Position numbers and translations under genes: made by a program. The notes beneath the pieces were generated by a model, which made no database searches, was not told the DNA's origin, and saw only the letters and a list, made by a program, of their open reading frames with translations. This document shows, piece by piece, positions 63,842-64,000 of a stretch of 64,000 nt of DNA (position 1 is the stretch's first letter; each line of letters begins with the position of its first letter). The stretch is from Conyzicola lurida (lineage in GTDB: Bacteria > Actinomycetota > Actinomycetes > Actinomycetales > Microbacteriaceae), in NCBI RefSeq assembly GCF_014204935.1, contig NZ_JACHMJ010000001.1, positions 186,001 to 250,000 on the forward strand. Direction: 5' to 3'.

Positions 63842-64000
63842 CTAGACGACCTTCGTGCCGTCCGCCCAGACTCCGGTGACCTGCCAGGCGTGGTCGAGCA
63901 GCACGGCGTCGGCGGCGAAGCCGGGGGAGAGCAGTCCGAGCCGGTGCTCGTACGCGATGGCCTTGGCGGGGGTGTGGGTGAGCGCTTCCACCGCGGCGCG
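63842..64000 (-). CDS. nagA: N-acetylglucosamine-6-phosphate deacetylase, C-terminal end only
   Basis: The last 52 codons read RAAVEALTHTPAKAIAYEHR and then LGLLSPGFAADAVLLDHAWQ, ending in TAG at 63844-63842. This is the typical C-terminus of NagA amidohydrolases, in which the composite barrel closes with a small beta domain. The rest lies past the right edge. It supplies the deacetylation step between the ROK kinase and NagB. Confidence 0.85.
   Translation of the reverse strand, partial: RAAVEALTHTPAKAIAYEHRLGLLSPGFAADAVLLDHAWQVTGVWADGTKVV

Overview
The window is high-GC chromosomal DNA of an actinobacterium, most probably a member of Microbacteriaceae. The reasons are the codon bias, the many GTG/TTG starts, promoters of the TAnnnT type that sit 6-9 bases before start codons (leaderless mRNAs), the actinobacterial gene orders (DUF3817-guaA, DUF6350-purN-purH, guaB3), and a dispersed palindromic repeat (core TGAGCCTGTCGAA) of the kind common in that family. 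No rRNA, tRNA, CRISPR array, transposase or prophage gene was seen. The genus cannot be fixed from the sequence alone.

Layout. 1-4024 (minus): branched-chain amino acid type ABC importer livH-livM-livG-livF, with livF cut by the left edge and an unusual secreted domain fused to LivH. 4249-5751: guaB. 5944-7889 (minus): an SPFH/NAD-kinase-like pair. 7963-15668: guaB3, glpD, a KhtTU-like cation/proton antiporter pair, SURF1, DUF3817 and guaA. 15884-17035 (minus): a Bax-inhibitor-like membrane protein and a zinc-ribbon protein. 17067-21192: a glycerophosphodiesterase, PcrA helicase and an SGNH hydrolase. 21460-22230 (minus): an MpaB/DUF2236 protein. 22388-24457: three tandem paralogous lipoproteins. 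24583-26650: sucCD. 26701-27032: remains of a DUF4166 gene. 27069-33746: a lipoprotein hydrolase, DUF6350, purN, purH and a membrane-anchored DDAH-like protein.

33765-37737 holds a heterodimeric ABC exporter whose leader contains a 26-codon open reading frame and competing RNA pairings, the layout expected of ribosome-controlled attenuation. 37803-39185 (minus): a lipoprotein, an alkyltransferase-like protein and a GNAT protein. 39296-42453: an SDR reductase, icd and mdh. 42644-44135: a divergent SDR/TetR pair around a perfect palindrome. 44186-46139: DUF1345, an RNase HI with a tail, and a lipoprotein. 46227-49046 (minus): an extracytosolic flavin electron-transfer cluster (RnfD-like/reductase fusion, ApbE, FMN-binding lipoprotein). 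49248-52877: a secreted 1209-residue subtilase. 53200-64000: an amino-sugar (GlcNAc/chitobiose type) utilisation locus with two complete ABC sugar importers, a ROK repressor, GH3 hexosaminidase, ROK kinase, nagB and the end of nagA.

The points most worth checking are the attenuator-like leader of the ABC exporter, the operator shared by sucC and icd, the triplicated lipoproteins with a shared palindrome, the flavin cluster, two genes (guaA, apbE) that appear to lack a standard start codon, and repeats that have entered or reshaped coding sequence (GH3 N-terminus, RNase HI stop codon).
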